From: Arthrobacter sp. MYb229
GTDB lineage: Bacteria; Actinomycetota; Actinomycetes; Actinomycetales; Micrococcaceae
Length of the DNA: 64,000 nt
Direction: 5' to 3'
Assembly: GCF_002975405.1 (NCBI RefSeq)
Contig: NZ_PCPS01000001.1
Location: forward strand, 1,178,001-1,242,000
Below, one piece after another: positions 8,596 to 16,756 of this stretch. The notes beneath the pieces are model-generated. The model was given only the letters and a program-made list of their open reading frames with translations. It was not told the DNA's origin and did not search any database. The stretch's first letter is position 1; each line of letters opens with the position of its first letter. A program made the translations under genes and the position numbers.

Positions 8596-9531
8596 ATGGG
8601 CAAGATCTACAACAATGTCACCGAGATCATCGGCAACACCCCCCTGGTGAAGCTCAACCGCTTAGGTGAAGGGCTGCCAGGCAGCGTCGCAGTGAAGCTG
8701 GAGTTCTACAACCCAGCCAACTCGGTCAAGGACCGCATCGGCGTGGCCATCGTCGATGCCGCCGAAAAGTCTGGTGATTTGAAGCCAGGCGGCACCATCG
8801 TCGAAGGCACCAGCGGCAACACCGGCATCGCCCTGGCCATGGTCGGCGCGGCCCGCGGCTACAAGGTCATCCTGACCATGCCGGAGACCATGTCCACCGA
8901 GCGCCGCGTGATGCTGCGCGCCTACGGTGCCGAGATCGTGCTGACCCCGGGTGCCGACGGCATGCGCGGTGCGGTCGAGAAGGCCAAGGAAATCGTGGCC
9001 ACCTCGGACAACGCCATCTGGGCCCAGCAGTTCGCGAACACCGCGAACCCGCAGGTGCACGCGGACACCACCGGCCCGGAGATCTGGGCCGATACCGATG
9101 GCAAGATCGACGTGCTCGTGGCCGGCATCGGTACCGGTGGCACCATCACCGGTGCGGGCCGCTACCTGAAGGAAAAGAACCCCAACCTGAAGATCGTTGC
9201 GGTCGAGCCCAAGGATTCACCGATCCTCAACGGCGGCAAGCCAGGCCCGCACAAGATCCAGGGTCTGGGCGCGAACTTCATCCCCGAGGTGCTCGACACC
9301 GACCTGTATGACGAGGTGCTCGACGCGTCGATCGAGGATTCGGTCTCGGTGGCACGCGACCTGGGCGTGAAGGAAGGCATCCTCGGCGGCATCTCCGCCG
9401 GTGCAGCCGTCTGGGGCGCCCTGCAGATCGCGGCCCGCGAAGAGAACGCCGGCAAGCAGATCGTCACCGTGATCCCCGACTTCGGTGAGCGCTACATCTC
9501 CACCCTGCTCTTCGATGACATCCGCGGCTAG
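8596..9531 (+). CDS. cysK: cysteine synthase A (O-acetylserine sulfhydrylase)
   Basis: PLP enzyme joining O-acetyl-L-serine and sulfide to L-cysteine. Of 311 residues; [11 protein letters not shown] contains the Schiff-base Lys45, [11 protein letters not shown] (70-80) is the substrate loop, and [12 protein letters not shown] binds the PLP phosphate. The C-terminus ends [16 protein letters not shown], as in typical CysK. AAGGA at 8581-8585 precedes the ATG by ten bases. Followed 139 bases downstream by cysE, which makes its substrate; the two enzymes form the cysteine synthase complex in many bacteria. Confidence 0.95.
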   Translation: MGKIYNNVTEIIGNTPLVKLNRLGEGLPGSVAVKLEFYNPANSVKDRIGVAIVDAAEKSGDLKPGGTIVEGTSGNTGIALAMVGAARGYKVILTMPETMSTERRVMLRAYGAEIVLTPGADGMRGAVEKAKEIVATSDNAIWAQQFANTANPQVHADTTGPEIWADTDGKIDVLVAGIGTGGTITGAGRYLKEKNPNLKIVAVEPKDSPILNGGKPGPHKIQGLGANFIPEVLDTDLYDEVLDASIEDSVSVARDLGVKEGILGGISAGAAVWGALQIAAREENAGKQIVTVIPDFGERYISTLLFDDIRG

Positions 9532-9670
9532 GAAATAGTTTCCTTCTACGCGAATAAATCGGCGTGACCCGTCGTTGGATCTTAATAGGTCCGCGGTGCG
9601 GTTTGCGCCGATTTGTCATGTGCCCGATTCAGCGGCACCTCAGCATGCTGCACGCACTAAGGTTGTTTAT

Positions 9671-10255
9671 ATGAGTTTTTTCTCCCGGTTACGTGAAGAC
9701 CTCGCCAATGCCCGCTCCCATGACCCGGCAGCACGCAGCGATACCGAGAACTTCTTCGTGTATTCAGGATTGCATGCCATCTGGATTCACCGGTTGGCGC
9801 ATAAGATGTGGCAGAACCCCTCGCTGCGCTGGCCGGCCAGGCTGCTCTCGCAGGCGAACCGTGCAATCACCGGCATCGAGATCCACCCCGGCGCCACCAT
9901 TGGGCGGCGCTTCTTCATCGACCACGGCATGGGCATCGTCATCGGCGAAACCGCCGAGATCGGCGACGACGTGATGCTTTACCACGGGGTGACCCTGGGC
10001 GGCCGGTCGCTGGCCAAGACCAAACGCCACCCGACCATCGAGGACCGCGTGGTCATCGGTGCCGGCGCGAAGATCCTGGGCCCGATCACCATCGGCGCCG
10101 ACTCGGCCGTTGGCGCGAACGCGGTGGTGGTCAAGGACGCACCGGCCGGTTCGATCGTCACCGGCATTCCGGCGCAGAACCGTCCGCGCAAGCCAGAAGA
10201 GCATAAGCCCGCGGTGGATCCGGCGGAGTACATCGACCCGGCGATGTGGATCTGA
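9671..10255 (+). CDS. cysE: serine O-acetyltransferase
   Basis: Acetylates L-serine with acetyl-CoA, the first step of cysteine synthesis. The 194-residue protein is the short actinobacterial form: a helical N-terminus ([19 protein letters not shown]) and a left-handed beta-helix of hexapeptide repeats with [30 protein letters not shown] and [11 protein letters not shown]. The catalytic His lies in DHGMG. It ends in Ile (AMWI), as CysE tails that insert into CysK do. ATG at 9671 follows AAGG at 9659-9662. Forms a unit with cysK. Confidence 0.94.
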   Translation: MSFFSRLREDLANARSHDPAARSDTENFFVYSGLHAIWIHRLAHKMWQNPSLRWPARLLSQANRAITGIEIHPGATIGRRFFIDHGMGIVIGETAEIGDDVMLYHGVTLGGRSLAKTKRHPTIEDRVVIGAGAKILGPITIGADSAVGANAVVVKDAPAGSIVTGIPAQNRPRKPEEHKPAVDPAEYIDPAMWI

Positions 10256-10275
10256 TCCCCCGCTGAGCCGCCCGC

Positions 10276-10327
10276 GGTGGCCCGGTGCCTTGGCACAGCA
10301 ATTGCTGCGCCAAGGCACCGGGCCACC
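10276..10327 (+). terminator. 19-bp perfect hairpin after cysE
   Basis: Arms 10276-10294 and 10309-10327 (GGTGGCCCGG... against ...CCGGGCCACC) pair without mismatch around a 14-base loop. It lies 21 bases after the cysE stop. No T-tract follows, as is common for stems in high-GC actinobacteria. Confidence 0.7.
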
Positions 10328-10466
10328 GGCATTTAATCTGCTCTGCAATTAGGCGCCGGCAAGTTATGGCAACCAGTGGACTGCCCGATCTGGCCACTGA
10401 GATGCTGACGATCAGGGGTGCGCAGCTGCATCCCGATCATCAACTTGCCCCACGAAAGAGTGGACC

Positions 10467-12047
10467 GTGCCTCATCAATCCAGAAACCGGCGATACCGAA
10501 AGCTCTTGGCAGCGTCCTGCCTCGGCGCCCTTGGCCTGGGCCTGCTCGCCTCCCCGGCGGGCGCGGCCCCGGCCAAGCATCCGCATTCCGGCAGCAGCAC
10601 GCTCGAAGCCGTCCCCGAGGTGCTCGGGCCGATCGAAGCCACCGGGGATAGCTATCCCTGGTCCTCCCTGAGCCACGCTCGGGTGCCGGCGGATGTGTCG
10701 GAGCTGGGCTACGTGGAGGAAGAGTTCTTCCTGCGCGGTGAAGCGAACGTCTACGGCAATCCCGAGGGCGAACTGCAGGTTGTCACGGAAAACGTGCCGT
10801 ATACCAACCACCTGCTGGTGCGCCGCCCGGCCAAGAAGGCGGACTCCTCTGGCGTGGTGCTCGTGGACATCCTCAACGCCTCCAACGGCTTTCCCGGCGA
10901 GGACCACCTGCGGCGCATGTGGGACTGGGCCGTAGAAGAAGGCCACACGATCATCGGCGTGACGTCCAAGCCCATCCAGGTCGACGCGTTGAAGAACTTC
11001 GACCCCGAACGCTATGCGCCGCTGAGCTGGGATACCGCGGACGCTGAGCGCGAACCGATCATCGCCGACCGCGATGACCCCTCGTCCTTCGACCCGTTCA
11101 TGGTGGTGCCCGGAGCCGAAGAAGGGCTCGCCTGGGACATCATCACCCAGGTGGGCACGCTGCTGGAGAGCAGGCAAGGCCGCGCGCTGCTTGGCGGCCA
11201 GCAGGCGAAAACCGTGCTGCTCATGGGCCAATCCCAGTCGGGACTCTACCTGAACACCTATGCCTCGAACTTCCACGAGCCCGTCACCGAGGCCAACCGC
11301 GGACCGGTCTTCGACGGGTACCTGAACACCGTCGGAGCCGTCCTCGAGCGTCCTCTGGCCCAGCCGCAGGCCGGCGGGCTGGCGACGGTGCCCGGGTCCG
11401 AGCCGGCGCTGGATGTCCCGTTCATCACGGTCACCTCCGAGGGCGATGCAGGCCTGTTCGGGGCCGCCACCCTGGCCGAGAAGGAACTGACGGAGAATCG
11501 ACGTCACTGGCAGGTGCCGGGCACGCCGCACACCGATCTGCTGTCGCCGGTCGTCCCGGCGGATGCCGAAATCTACCGTTCCGGACGACTGCCGAATACC
11601 GCGGTGCACGACGAGGCATTCCGCAGCACGCTGAACACCTTTCCGCTGGAACCTGCGGTCGTTGCGGCCACCGAGTCGCTGATCAACTGGTCCAAGCGAA
11701 ATCGCGAAGCCGCGCCTTCTCAGTGGTTGGAGCAGTCGGCGGGCCAATTGGTACGCGGCGCGGACGGCAATGCCGCCGGCGGACTGCGCTACGGGCTGCT
11801 GGAGCACCCGTTGGGCCAGTTCCACGGGGCAGCGCATCCGGGGGCGGTATACGGCTCGATGGAGCTGATCTCCGCGGAAGAATTTGCGCTGAACTACGGG
11901 ACCCGGTCCGCTTATCTGGAGCTGGTCGGCAAGGTCGACGCGAAGCTGATCGAGCAGGGCTACCTCACCGAATGGGGGCAGCGGTACTTCGCCGAAGTGG
12001 CCAACGATCTCCTGGATCGCATCGGCGTGCCAGCCGGCACGAAGTAG
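10467..12047 (+). CDS. secreted alpha/beta hydrolase (PF20091-like)
   Basis: A 526-residue protein with a signal peptide (basic NRRYRKLL, hydrophobic core, cleavage after about AGA 33) and an alpha/beta hydrolase domain of the 'Abhydrolase_10' type: ...NHLLVRRPAKKADSSGVVLVDILNASNGF, the nucleophile elbow MGQSQSG (Ser256 is the likely nucleophile), VPFITVTSEGD (acid) and late His candidates. Relatives are annotated only as alpha/beta hydrolase domain proteins, so the ester or amide substrate is unknown. GTG start preceded by a weak GAGTGG. Ends in front of the repeated terminator at 12070. Confidence 0.75.
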   Translation: MPHQSRNRRYRKLLAASCLGALGLGLLASPAGAAPAKHPHSGSSTLEAVPEVLGPIEATGDSYPWSSLSHARVPADVSELGYVEEEFFLRGEANVYGNPEGELQVVTENVPYTNHLLVRRPAKKADSSGVVLVDILNASNGFPGEDHLRRMWDWAVEEGHTIIGVTSKPIQVDALKNFDPERYAPLSWDTADAEREPIIADRDDPSSFDPFMVVPGAEEGLAWDIITQVGTLLESRQGRALLGGQQAKTVLLMGQSQSGLYLNTYASNFHEPVTEANRGPVFDGYLNTVGAVLERPLAQPQAGGLATVPGSEPALDVPFITVTSEGDAGLFGAATLAEKELTENRRHWQVPGTPHTDLLSPVVPADAEIYRSGRLPNTAVHDEAFRSTLNTFPLEPAVVAATESLINWSKRNREAAPSQWLEQSAGQLVRGADGNAAGGLRYGLLEHPLGQFHGAAHPGAVYGSMELISAEEFALNYGTRSAYLELVGKVDAKLIEQGYLTEWGQRYFAEVANDLLDRIGVPAGTK

Positions 12048-12069
12048 CTTCCGAACAACGGTTGAGCGC

Positions 12070-12115
12070 AAAAGCACCTGGGACCAACGCATCAGCGTTG
12101 GTCCCAGGTGCTTTT
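12070..12115 (+). terminator. perfect 21-bp terminator hairpin, copy 1 of a dispersed repeat
   Basis: Arms 12070-12090 and 12095-12115 pair perfectly (AAAAGCACCTGGGACC...) with loop ATCA, ending in TTTT. It follows the hydrolase stop by 22 bases. Almost the same sequence, flanks included, recurs at 17859-17926. Confidence 0.85.
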
Positions 12116-12540
12116 GGCGGTGCGCACGGTCTCCGACGGCTGCTGGAAGCGCAGTCGCCCCAACTGCGCGATTACCCCGGCTTGAGCGGCCATGGCGGGA
12201 TATCCCGGATCGGCCTGCCTGCCTCGCGAACTGCGCAAGGTTTACCCGGCTTGAGCGGCCATCCGGGTTTCGCCGAAGCGTAGAGGTGATGCCCGCGGAT
12301 GTCTCTCCATACCCACAATCGCCTGGGTCATAGCTCAGACTCGCAGCGTCCGGGTCTGGCAATGAAGCCCGAGGCACGAGCCGCATCCGTCCACATCCAT
12401 ACTTTGCCTATGGTTCAAAGAGGGACATCCATGAATGGAATCGAGGTCTCGGCGCCAGAAGTTCCGGTGGTGGATCGGCGTACGGGATCGGAGCAGCAAT
12501 ACCCGAAGAGAATCCACGCCGGTAGCGCTAGGCTGGCCAA
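12116..12540. other. intergenic region with an imperfect direct repeat
   Basis: No gene recognised. Two copies of about 32 bp, AACTGCGC-(2 or 4 bases)-TTACCCCGGCTTGAGCGGC and the near-identical TTTACCCGGCTTGAGCGGCC, lie at 12162-12193 and 12229-12262, 67 bases apart. The last part (12420-12540) is the promoter region of the next gene. Confidence 0.5.
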
Positions 12541-13026
12541 ATGATGAGGATTGTTTCAGCTCCGGCAGATCTTGTTGTCGCAACCAATGATGGCGTAGAC
12601 GTACGGTTTGCCGGCATCGAAGCGATGGCCGATGTACCGATCGTTTCCGACGAATGGCTGGGACGCGAGGGCGTCAGGATCTACTTTCAAGGCATTCGCA
12701 GCCACGAGACGTGGCAGCGCGACGTTCGCTACGAAGAGCAATTGGCGCAATGGGCCGAGCTGAGGAACCGTGATGGGGAGGAAGCCGCGGGAGACCCGCC
12801 ATCAATGCCCGGCCAGCTCGTTCTTGGTCCGGTTGGAGCGGTCATCTCCGACGACGCGGGGACCACTTACCGGTTGAGCGCCGGACAAGTCGCCGGGAGC
12901 GCGGCGGGGTGGGAGGCCTCTTGGGTGTATCTTCCCGAGCCTCCGAAGACAGCTCGGCTCTTAACGCTTGAATTCACTCTTGATAGTCAGCTAACCGGCA
13001 AGACATGCCAAGTGCGATTGGACTGA
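12541..13026 (+). CDS. hypothetical protein
   Basis: Encodes 161 residues of no family I recognise. It is soluble, rich in acidic residues, with a mixed beta pattern (DLVVATNDGVDVRF, VRIYFQGIRSHETWQRD, LVLGPVGAVISDDAGTTYRLSAGQVAG, ARLLTLEFTLD). No signal peptide or membrane segment. A TAGGCT box at 12529-12534 is six bases before the ATG and no ribosome binding site exists, which suggests a leaderless message. A second ATG follows directly at 12544. Could be a small-molecule or stress protein; function not assigned. Confidence 0.6.
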   Translation: MMRIVSAPADLVVATNDGVDVRFAGIEAMADVPIVSDEWLGREGVRIYFQGIRSHETWQRDVRYEEQLAQWAELRNRDGEEAAGDPPSMPGQLVLGPVGAVISDDAGTTYRLSAGQVAGSAAGWEASWVYLPEPPKTARLLTLEFTLDSQLTGKTCQVRLD

Positions 13027-13159
13027 GTCGGGAAAGTGCCGGTTTTGGGTTCGGTCGGCGGTCCAGGGGGTATGACGAGAGCCGGCTTTTGGCCTCTGCC
13101 AGTGCTGGGAACGGAGGATTGCCATCTTCAAGGCCGCGAGGTCCAGAGCGGAATTCGGG

Positions 13160-13516
13160 TCAAGATGTGAACCATATGGCGCGTAGGATACGGATCGTTT
13201 CATCTAGCTCAACGGCTTCGCTTTTGCTCGTTTTGACAAGGTGCGTAGCCGCTGAGAGAACAGCGCCAGGGGTGGCCGAGCCATTTGCGCTGACGCGTGT
13301 ACCACTTCCGATCCGGGTGACGAGGAAGCCTTCGCCCTCAAGGGCCGTATAGGCTTTGGCAACTGTGCCGGGCGCTATGCCTAAGTCATTGGCCAGTTGC
13401 CGGACGGAGGGCAGCTTCTGGCCGGCGGATAACAAACCGGAGGTAATGAGCCCGAGAATTTGGTCCCGAATCTGATCGACAATCGGGGCGCCTGATTCGG
13501 TGAGGGTGATGATCAT
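13160..13516 (-). CDS. GntR-family repressor, YtrA subfamily
   Basis: A 118-residue regulator consisting of a winged helix (PIVDQIRDQILGLITSGLLSAGQKLPSVRQLANDLGIAPGTVAKAYTALEGEGFLVTR) and a short helical tail, the size and layout of YtrA-type GntR proteins, which control membrane-protein or ABC-transporter operons and bind GTGTA...TACAC-type dyads. Its ATG overlaps the stop of the membrane protein gene (ATGA), so the two are translationally coupled. The 52-bp inverted repeat ahead of the operon contains the expected GTGTACTA/TAGTACAC arms, which suggests autorepression. Confidence 0.85.
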   Translation of the reverse strand: MIITLTESGAPIVDQIRDQILGLITSGLLSAGQKLPSVRQLANDLGIAPGTVAKAYTALEGEGFLVTRIGSGTRVSANGSATPGAVLSAATHLVKTSKSEAVELDETIRILRAIWFTS

Positions 13517-14418
13517 GGCCGCGCTGCCTTGCTGGTTTCATGTGTACGCGTGGCGAGTGATCCGATCAAGACTGACCACCACAACACCATGCCGACGATA
13601 GATGCAAGGAGCGCAGCCACCTGCAGCACTGGCCCAAGTGCCGCAAAGGAGGTTCCGAACTCCGACCATCCCGTTTGAGAATAGCTGAGCGAGGCCGTGC
13701 CTGAGAGGGTTTGCAGGGTGACGCTGAGGTGGAGAAGCACCCCTCCAGTGGCGACAGAGAAGATCTTGCTGCTGCGTACAGCCCTTTGGCCTGCATCGCG
13801 TTGTGATTCGCTGGCTAGTGCTGGACGTGAAATCGAGCCAACACCGATCAGTACAGTCATGCAAATGATCGCGATCAAGATCAAACAAGGCGTCGAAAAC
13901 CACCATCCGTAGATATTCGTGCTCGCGCTGACGCCTTCGGCGGGGTGCATCGTGAACATCACATATCTGCCGCGTTCGTCAGGGTTTGAAGCCAGTCCAG
14001 CGAAAAGCGCGATGGCGAACGCCGCAGCCACCACAGCGGCCAGGCAAGCTAGCCAGGCACGAGAAGTGAAAGTCAGGAGAGTACGTGGGGCCAGCGCGGC
14101 GGAACCGCTCGGGCCGGATGCAGGCGCGGGAACCACCATGAAGATCAAGGCAACAACGGTCAAGACCAGTGGGGCCAGATAACGGACAAGCTGCACTACC
14201 AGGACTGGGTCTTCACCGAGGTTTGCCAGCCTCCACAAGTACAGGGGCCAGGCGGCCAATGCGATGACGCCTCCAAGCGCGAGGACCATTCCGAGGAGAG
14301 TGGATCGACGTACGGCTTTGGGCAGGACCAAGTGCGCTCGCCGGCCGAAAAGCGCCATAGCTAACGCAATGAGCAGTGCAACAACAGTTGGGCCTGCCAT
14401 GTACAGAATCATGATCAT
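13513..14418 (-). CDS. multi-pass membrane protein, partner of YtrA-type repressor
   Basis: Encodes 301 residues with about seven to eight hydrophobic segments (TVVALLIALAMALFG, LLGMVLALGGVIALAAW, YLAPLVLTVVALIFMVV, AWLACLAAVVAAAFAIALFAG, CLILIAIICMTVLIGVG, SVATGGVLLHLSVTLQTL, VLQVAALLASIVGMVLWW). No known transporter motif. Many YtrA-type operons carry such proteins next to ABC transporters; here no ATPase is present. The ATG at 14418 is set by GGGAGG at 14427-14432; longer frames would run through the operator. First gene of the operon, repressor second. Confidence 0.7.
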   Translation of the reverse strand: MIMILYMAGPTVVALLIALAMALFGRRAHLVLPKAVRRSTLLGMVLALGGVIALAAWPLYLWRLANLGEDPVLVVQLVRYLAPLVLTVVALIFMVVPAPASGPSGSAALAPRTLLTFTSRAWLACLAAVVAAAFAIALFAGLASNPDERGRYVMFTMHPAEGVSASTNIYGWWFSTPCLILIAIICMTVLIGVGSISRPALASESQRDAGQRAVRSSKIFSVATGGVLLHLSVTLQTLSGTASLSYSQTGWSEFGTSFAALGPVLQVAALLASIVGMVLWWSVLIGSLATRTHETSKAARP

Positions 14419-14433
14419 TGAATTTGCCTCCCG

Positions 14434-14485
14434 AAAGTGTACTAGTGGTATGGCACATAAGTGTGCCATAGCATTAGTACACTTT
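14434..14485 (-). promoter_or_regulatory. 52-bp inverted repeat, likely YtrA-type operator
   Basis: Arms of 24 bases (14434-14457 and 14462-14485) pair with two mismatches around TAAG. The outer 11 bases AAAGTGTACTA/TAGTACACTTT and the inner TATGGCACA/TGTGCCATA are perfect. It abuts the ribosome binding site of the membrane-protein gene. GTGTACTA...TAGTACAC resembles operators described for YtrA-subfamily GntR regulators, and the repressor is the second gene of this operon. Confidence 0.75.
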
Positions 14486-14550
14486 CTAGGGCTAGCACCA
14501 TTTGATCCGGGCATCACCCTGCGCCGAGCGCTGGGACACGGAGGAAAATA

Positions 14551-14595
14551 ATGCCCCTCAATGAGAATTCGCTTCAGCTCGAAGTGAAGCCCTGA
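14551..14595 (+). CDS. possible 14-codon ORF or remnant with good ribosome binding site
   Basis: ATG at 14551 preceded by GGAGG at 14540-14544, giving MPLNENSLQLEVKP then TGA. It may be a leader peptide, a truncated gene start, or chance. No downstream gene on this strand within 800 bases, so a leader role lacks a target. Confidence 0.2.
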   Translation: MPLNENSLQLEVKP

Positions 14596-14909
14596 TCAAA
14601 CTATCGGGCACGGTCTTAGCGCTGGTCGGCCACCGTCACGACGGTGATCGAATATGGGATCATCGAACTCGCGTCAGTCACTGCCATGACTGCAATTCCA
14701 GCCACGATCCAGCCTTATGCATTTCAAGGCTGCCGACCATTGTCCGCATCGGAACACGAGTCGTCAATCGGGGATACAGGCTGGGAAACGCTTGGGTTAA
14801 TCACCGTCAACGCCGGCCGACCCTTGCGTGGGAATGGCTATGATATTCTCCGCGCCCGGGTGCGGCCGGCCACTTTCTTGCCGTGCGGACGAACCTCAAT
14901 TGGTTCCGG
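14596..14909. other. intergenic region without a recognisable gene
   Basis: Contains a small hairpin CACCGT-CACG-ACGGTG (14631-14646). Short open frames here match nothing and have no ribosome binding sites. Confidence 0.35.
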
Positions 14910-15329
14910 CTACTGCCCATCCTCGGCGCGTTGGGCGGCAGTCGATTGGTGGAACCTTTCCCAAGCCGACTGGCGCGACATCCCCAAGGATTCTCCGATG
15001 CTGGCCCAGCTCAACTTCCGCACCCTGGCGGCAGAGACCCAGTTGCGAAGGTGGCCCTCGACGTCGTCTCGCGCCTTGGCCACACGGGGAAGCTGCCGGA
15101 GCAGGTCCGCGTCATTCAAGATGTCCCATGGGGCACGCGCAATCGAGTGCGCCTCGGGATCCGCTTTGTGAAAAAGCCCTAGGGCAGCCTCCGCGCATTG
15201 ACGGCAGATACCCACCGCTGGCGCTCCCACCAGAACGCCCGTTTCTTCACGCGATCGGAGGCAGAACGAACACATGAACGGTTGGTCGGCACTGGCAATG
15301 TCCTTGACGCCGCCGATTTCATTTCCCAT
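14910..15329 (-). CDS. ClpX C4-type zinc finger protein with C-terminal HTH
   Basis: A 139-residue protein with a four-cysteine zinc finger like the ClpX N-domain (Cys20, Cys23, Cys42, Cys45) and a C-terminal helix-turn-helix (LSWASIGESLGMSRQSAWERF). Lacks any AAA+ domain. Such proteins occur in actinobacteria as presumed transcription factors. The gene is divergent from the MFS transporter. TAGACT at 15336-15341 lies six bases before the ATG with CTGACA 16 bases further, and there is no ribosome binding site, so the transcript is probably leaderless. The spacer carries TACCTGACA repeats that may be its own binding sites. Confidence 0.75.
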   Translation of the reverse strand: MGNEIGGVKDIASADQPFMCSFCLRSREETGVLVGAPAVGICRQCAEAALGLFHKADPEAHSIARAPWDILNDADLLRQLPRVAKARDDVEGHLRNWVSAARVRKLSWASIGESLGMSRQSAWERFHQSTAAQRAEDGQ

Positions 15330-15335
15330 GAAACC

Positions 15336-15363
15336 AGTCTAGGCGAACTTCTTGTTTTGTCAG
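15336..15363 (-). promoter_or_regulatory. leaderless promoter of the zinc-finger gene
   Basis: On the minus strand CTGACA (15358-15363) and TAGACT (15336-15341) are 16 bases apart, and TAGACT is six bases before the ATG. Confidence 0.55.
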
Positions 15364-15398
15364 CCAGTACCTGACAAGGTGTAAGGAGATACCTGACA
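15357..15398 (+). promoter_or_regulatory. TTGTCAG/CTGACAA dyad and repeated TACCTGACA, probable operators
   Basis: TTGTCAG (15357-15363) and CTGACAA (15371-15377) form a 7-bp dyad with 7-base spacer. TACCTGACA occurs at 15368-15376 and again at 15390-15398, exactly 22 bases apart (two helical turns). All lie in the divergent promoter space between the zinc-finger/HTH gene and the MFS gene. Confidence 0.5.
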
Positions 15399-15414
15399 CG
15401 AAGTTTGGGAGCCC

Positions 15415-16667
15415 ATGACCTTGCACGATCCGACCGCGCTAGCCGAGCAAACACCGGCAAGGCTCCCCCGCGCCTTCACCTTTCTGATGTCGACCAGCGC
15501 CGCGGAGGGTTGTGGCGACGTGCTGGCCCGGACGCTCCTGCCCATCCTGGCGGTCTCCATCTTGGGCTTCGGTACGGGATTTGTGGGGATCCTCAACTCG
15601 ATCGGACTGGCCTCGTTCCTGCTGCTCGGGGTGCCCATTGGCATGCTCATTGACCGGTTGAGAAACCGACATCGGGCCATGCGCGTGGCCACCGGTGCCC
15701 GGTGCCTAGTACTGCTGGGCCTTTTCGCATCGCTCTATGCCGGTTGGCTTTCGGGCGCCGTGGTCATCGGCGCCGCGGTGGTCATCGGACTCGCAGATGT
15801 CGTGTTCACCACCGCCCAAAGCACTGTCATTCCGCGGCTGGTCCAGACCGAACGCTTGAAACACGCGTACTCACGCCTGGCCATCGTCAATCAGACAGCA
15901 TCCACCGCTGCTGCGGCCACCGGCAGCCTTACCTTGGGATTGCTCGGTATGCCCGGCATGATCTGGGCGGCAATATGCTCCTACGCGGGGTCTGTCCTGT
16001 TCCAGCGCGGCATCAAGTTAGATTCAGCCCCTGCCCAGCGAAGTCCGGCACGCCGGGGAAAAGGGAGTTTCGCGACGGATTCCAGACCTTGCACCGAGTA
16101 CCTGCCCTATGGGCCTTGACCCAGTCCGGAGCACTGATGAACGCCGGGGTCATGCTGGGCAACACCGTGCTGCCGGTCTTCCTGTTGCGGGACCTCGGCG
16201 TTGCACCTGCAGCGTTCGCCGCCCTGGGAATCGTCTCCGCGATCGGCGCCATCCTCGGAGCAGGCCTTTCGCCGCGACTTTCGGCGAAATTCGGGCTGAG
16301 AACGCTTCGAATCGCGGCAGCGTTCCTTTCGGTTCCCGCTGTAGCCATGGCTATCGCCTGCCAGCAATTGCCCGGCCACGAACTCATCTGGCTATCGGCC
16401 CAATCCCTCACATGGAGTTTTCTGGTGTCGATATCCGCAGTTGCCGGGGCGGAAGTCCTGCCACGTAGTGTTCCGGCCGAGGAACTGGCCACCGTGGGCT
16501 CGGCCCAACGGACCATCACCCTGGGCATCATGCCTATTGCTGCACTACTGGGCGGAGCAATCGCGGCATTAACCGGGCCCGTCCCGCTGCTGTGCGTCTG
16601 GGCGGTGTTGGCGGGAGCCGCCGCGCTACCGATCCTCCGCGATCAGTCCCTGAAGTCTTTTCTCTAG
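15415..16667 (+). pseudogene. MFS transporter interrupted by a -1 frameshift
   Basis: The first frame (15415-16119) gives the N-terminal half of a 12-helix major facilitator (LPILAVSILGFGTGFVGILNSIGLASFLLLGVPIGMLIDRLRNRHR with the MFS loop motif), then a spurious tail. The remainder (from about 16063 to 16667) is in the -1 frame: REFRDGFQTLHRVPALWALTQSGALMNAG onward. Together they make about 417 residues, normal for a drug or metabolite exporter. The break is at GGGAAAA (16056-16062), in frame G-GGA-AAA, so one base is missing from a G/A run. A sequencing error, a true mutation or slippage are all possible. GGGAG at 15407-15411 is the likely ribosome binding site. Confidence 0.75.
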
Positions 16668-16756
16668 CAGGCAGAGGATGCGGCGCATGCGACCACGCGT
16701 CTTCACGGACCGGGAGAGCAGACAGCAAACGAGCTGCCGCGCAGGTGCCTAGCTGA

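Noticed and set aside
10440-12386. A 648-codon minus-strand frame
   Set aside because: Antisense to the secreted hydrolase; no start signal or family blocks.
16056-16062. Proven programmed frameshifting in the MFS gene
   Set aside because: The heptamer is in register, but no stimulatory stem or upstream Shine-Dalgarno-like element is evident and MFS genes do not use this; kept only as a possibility.
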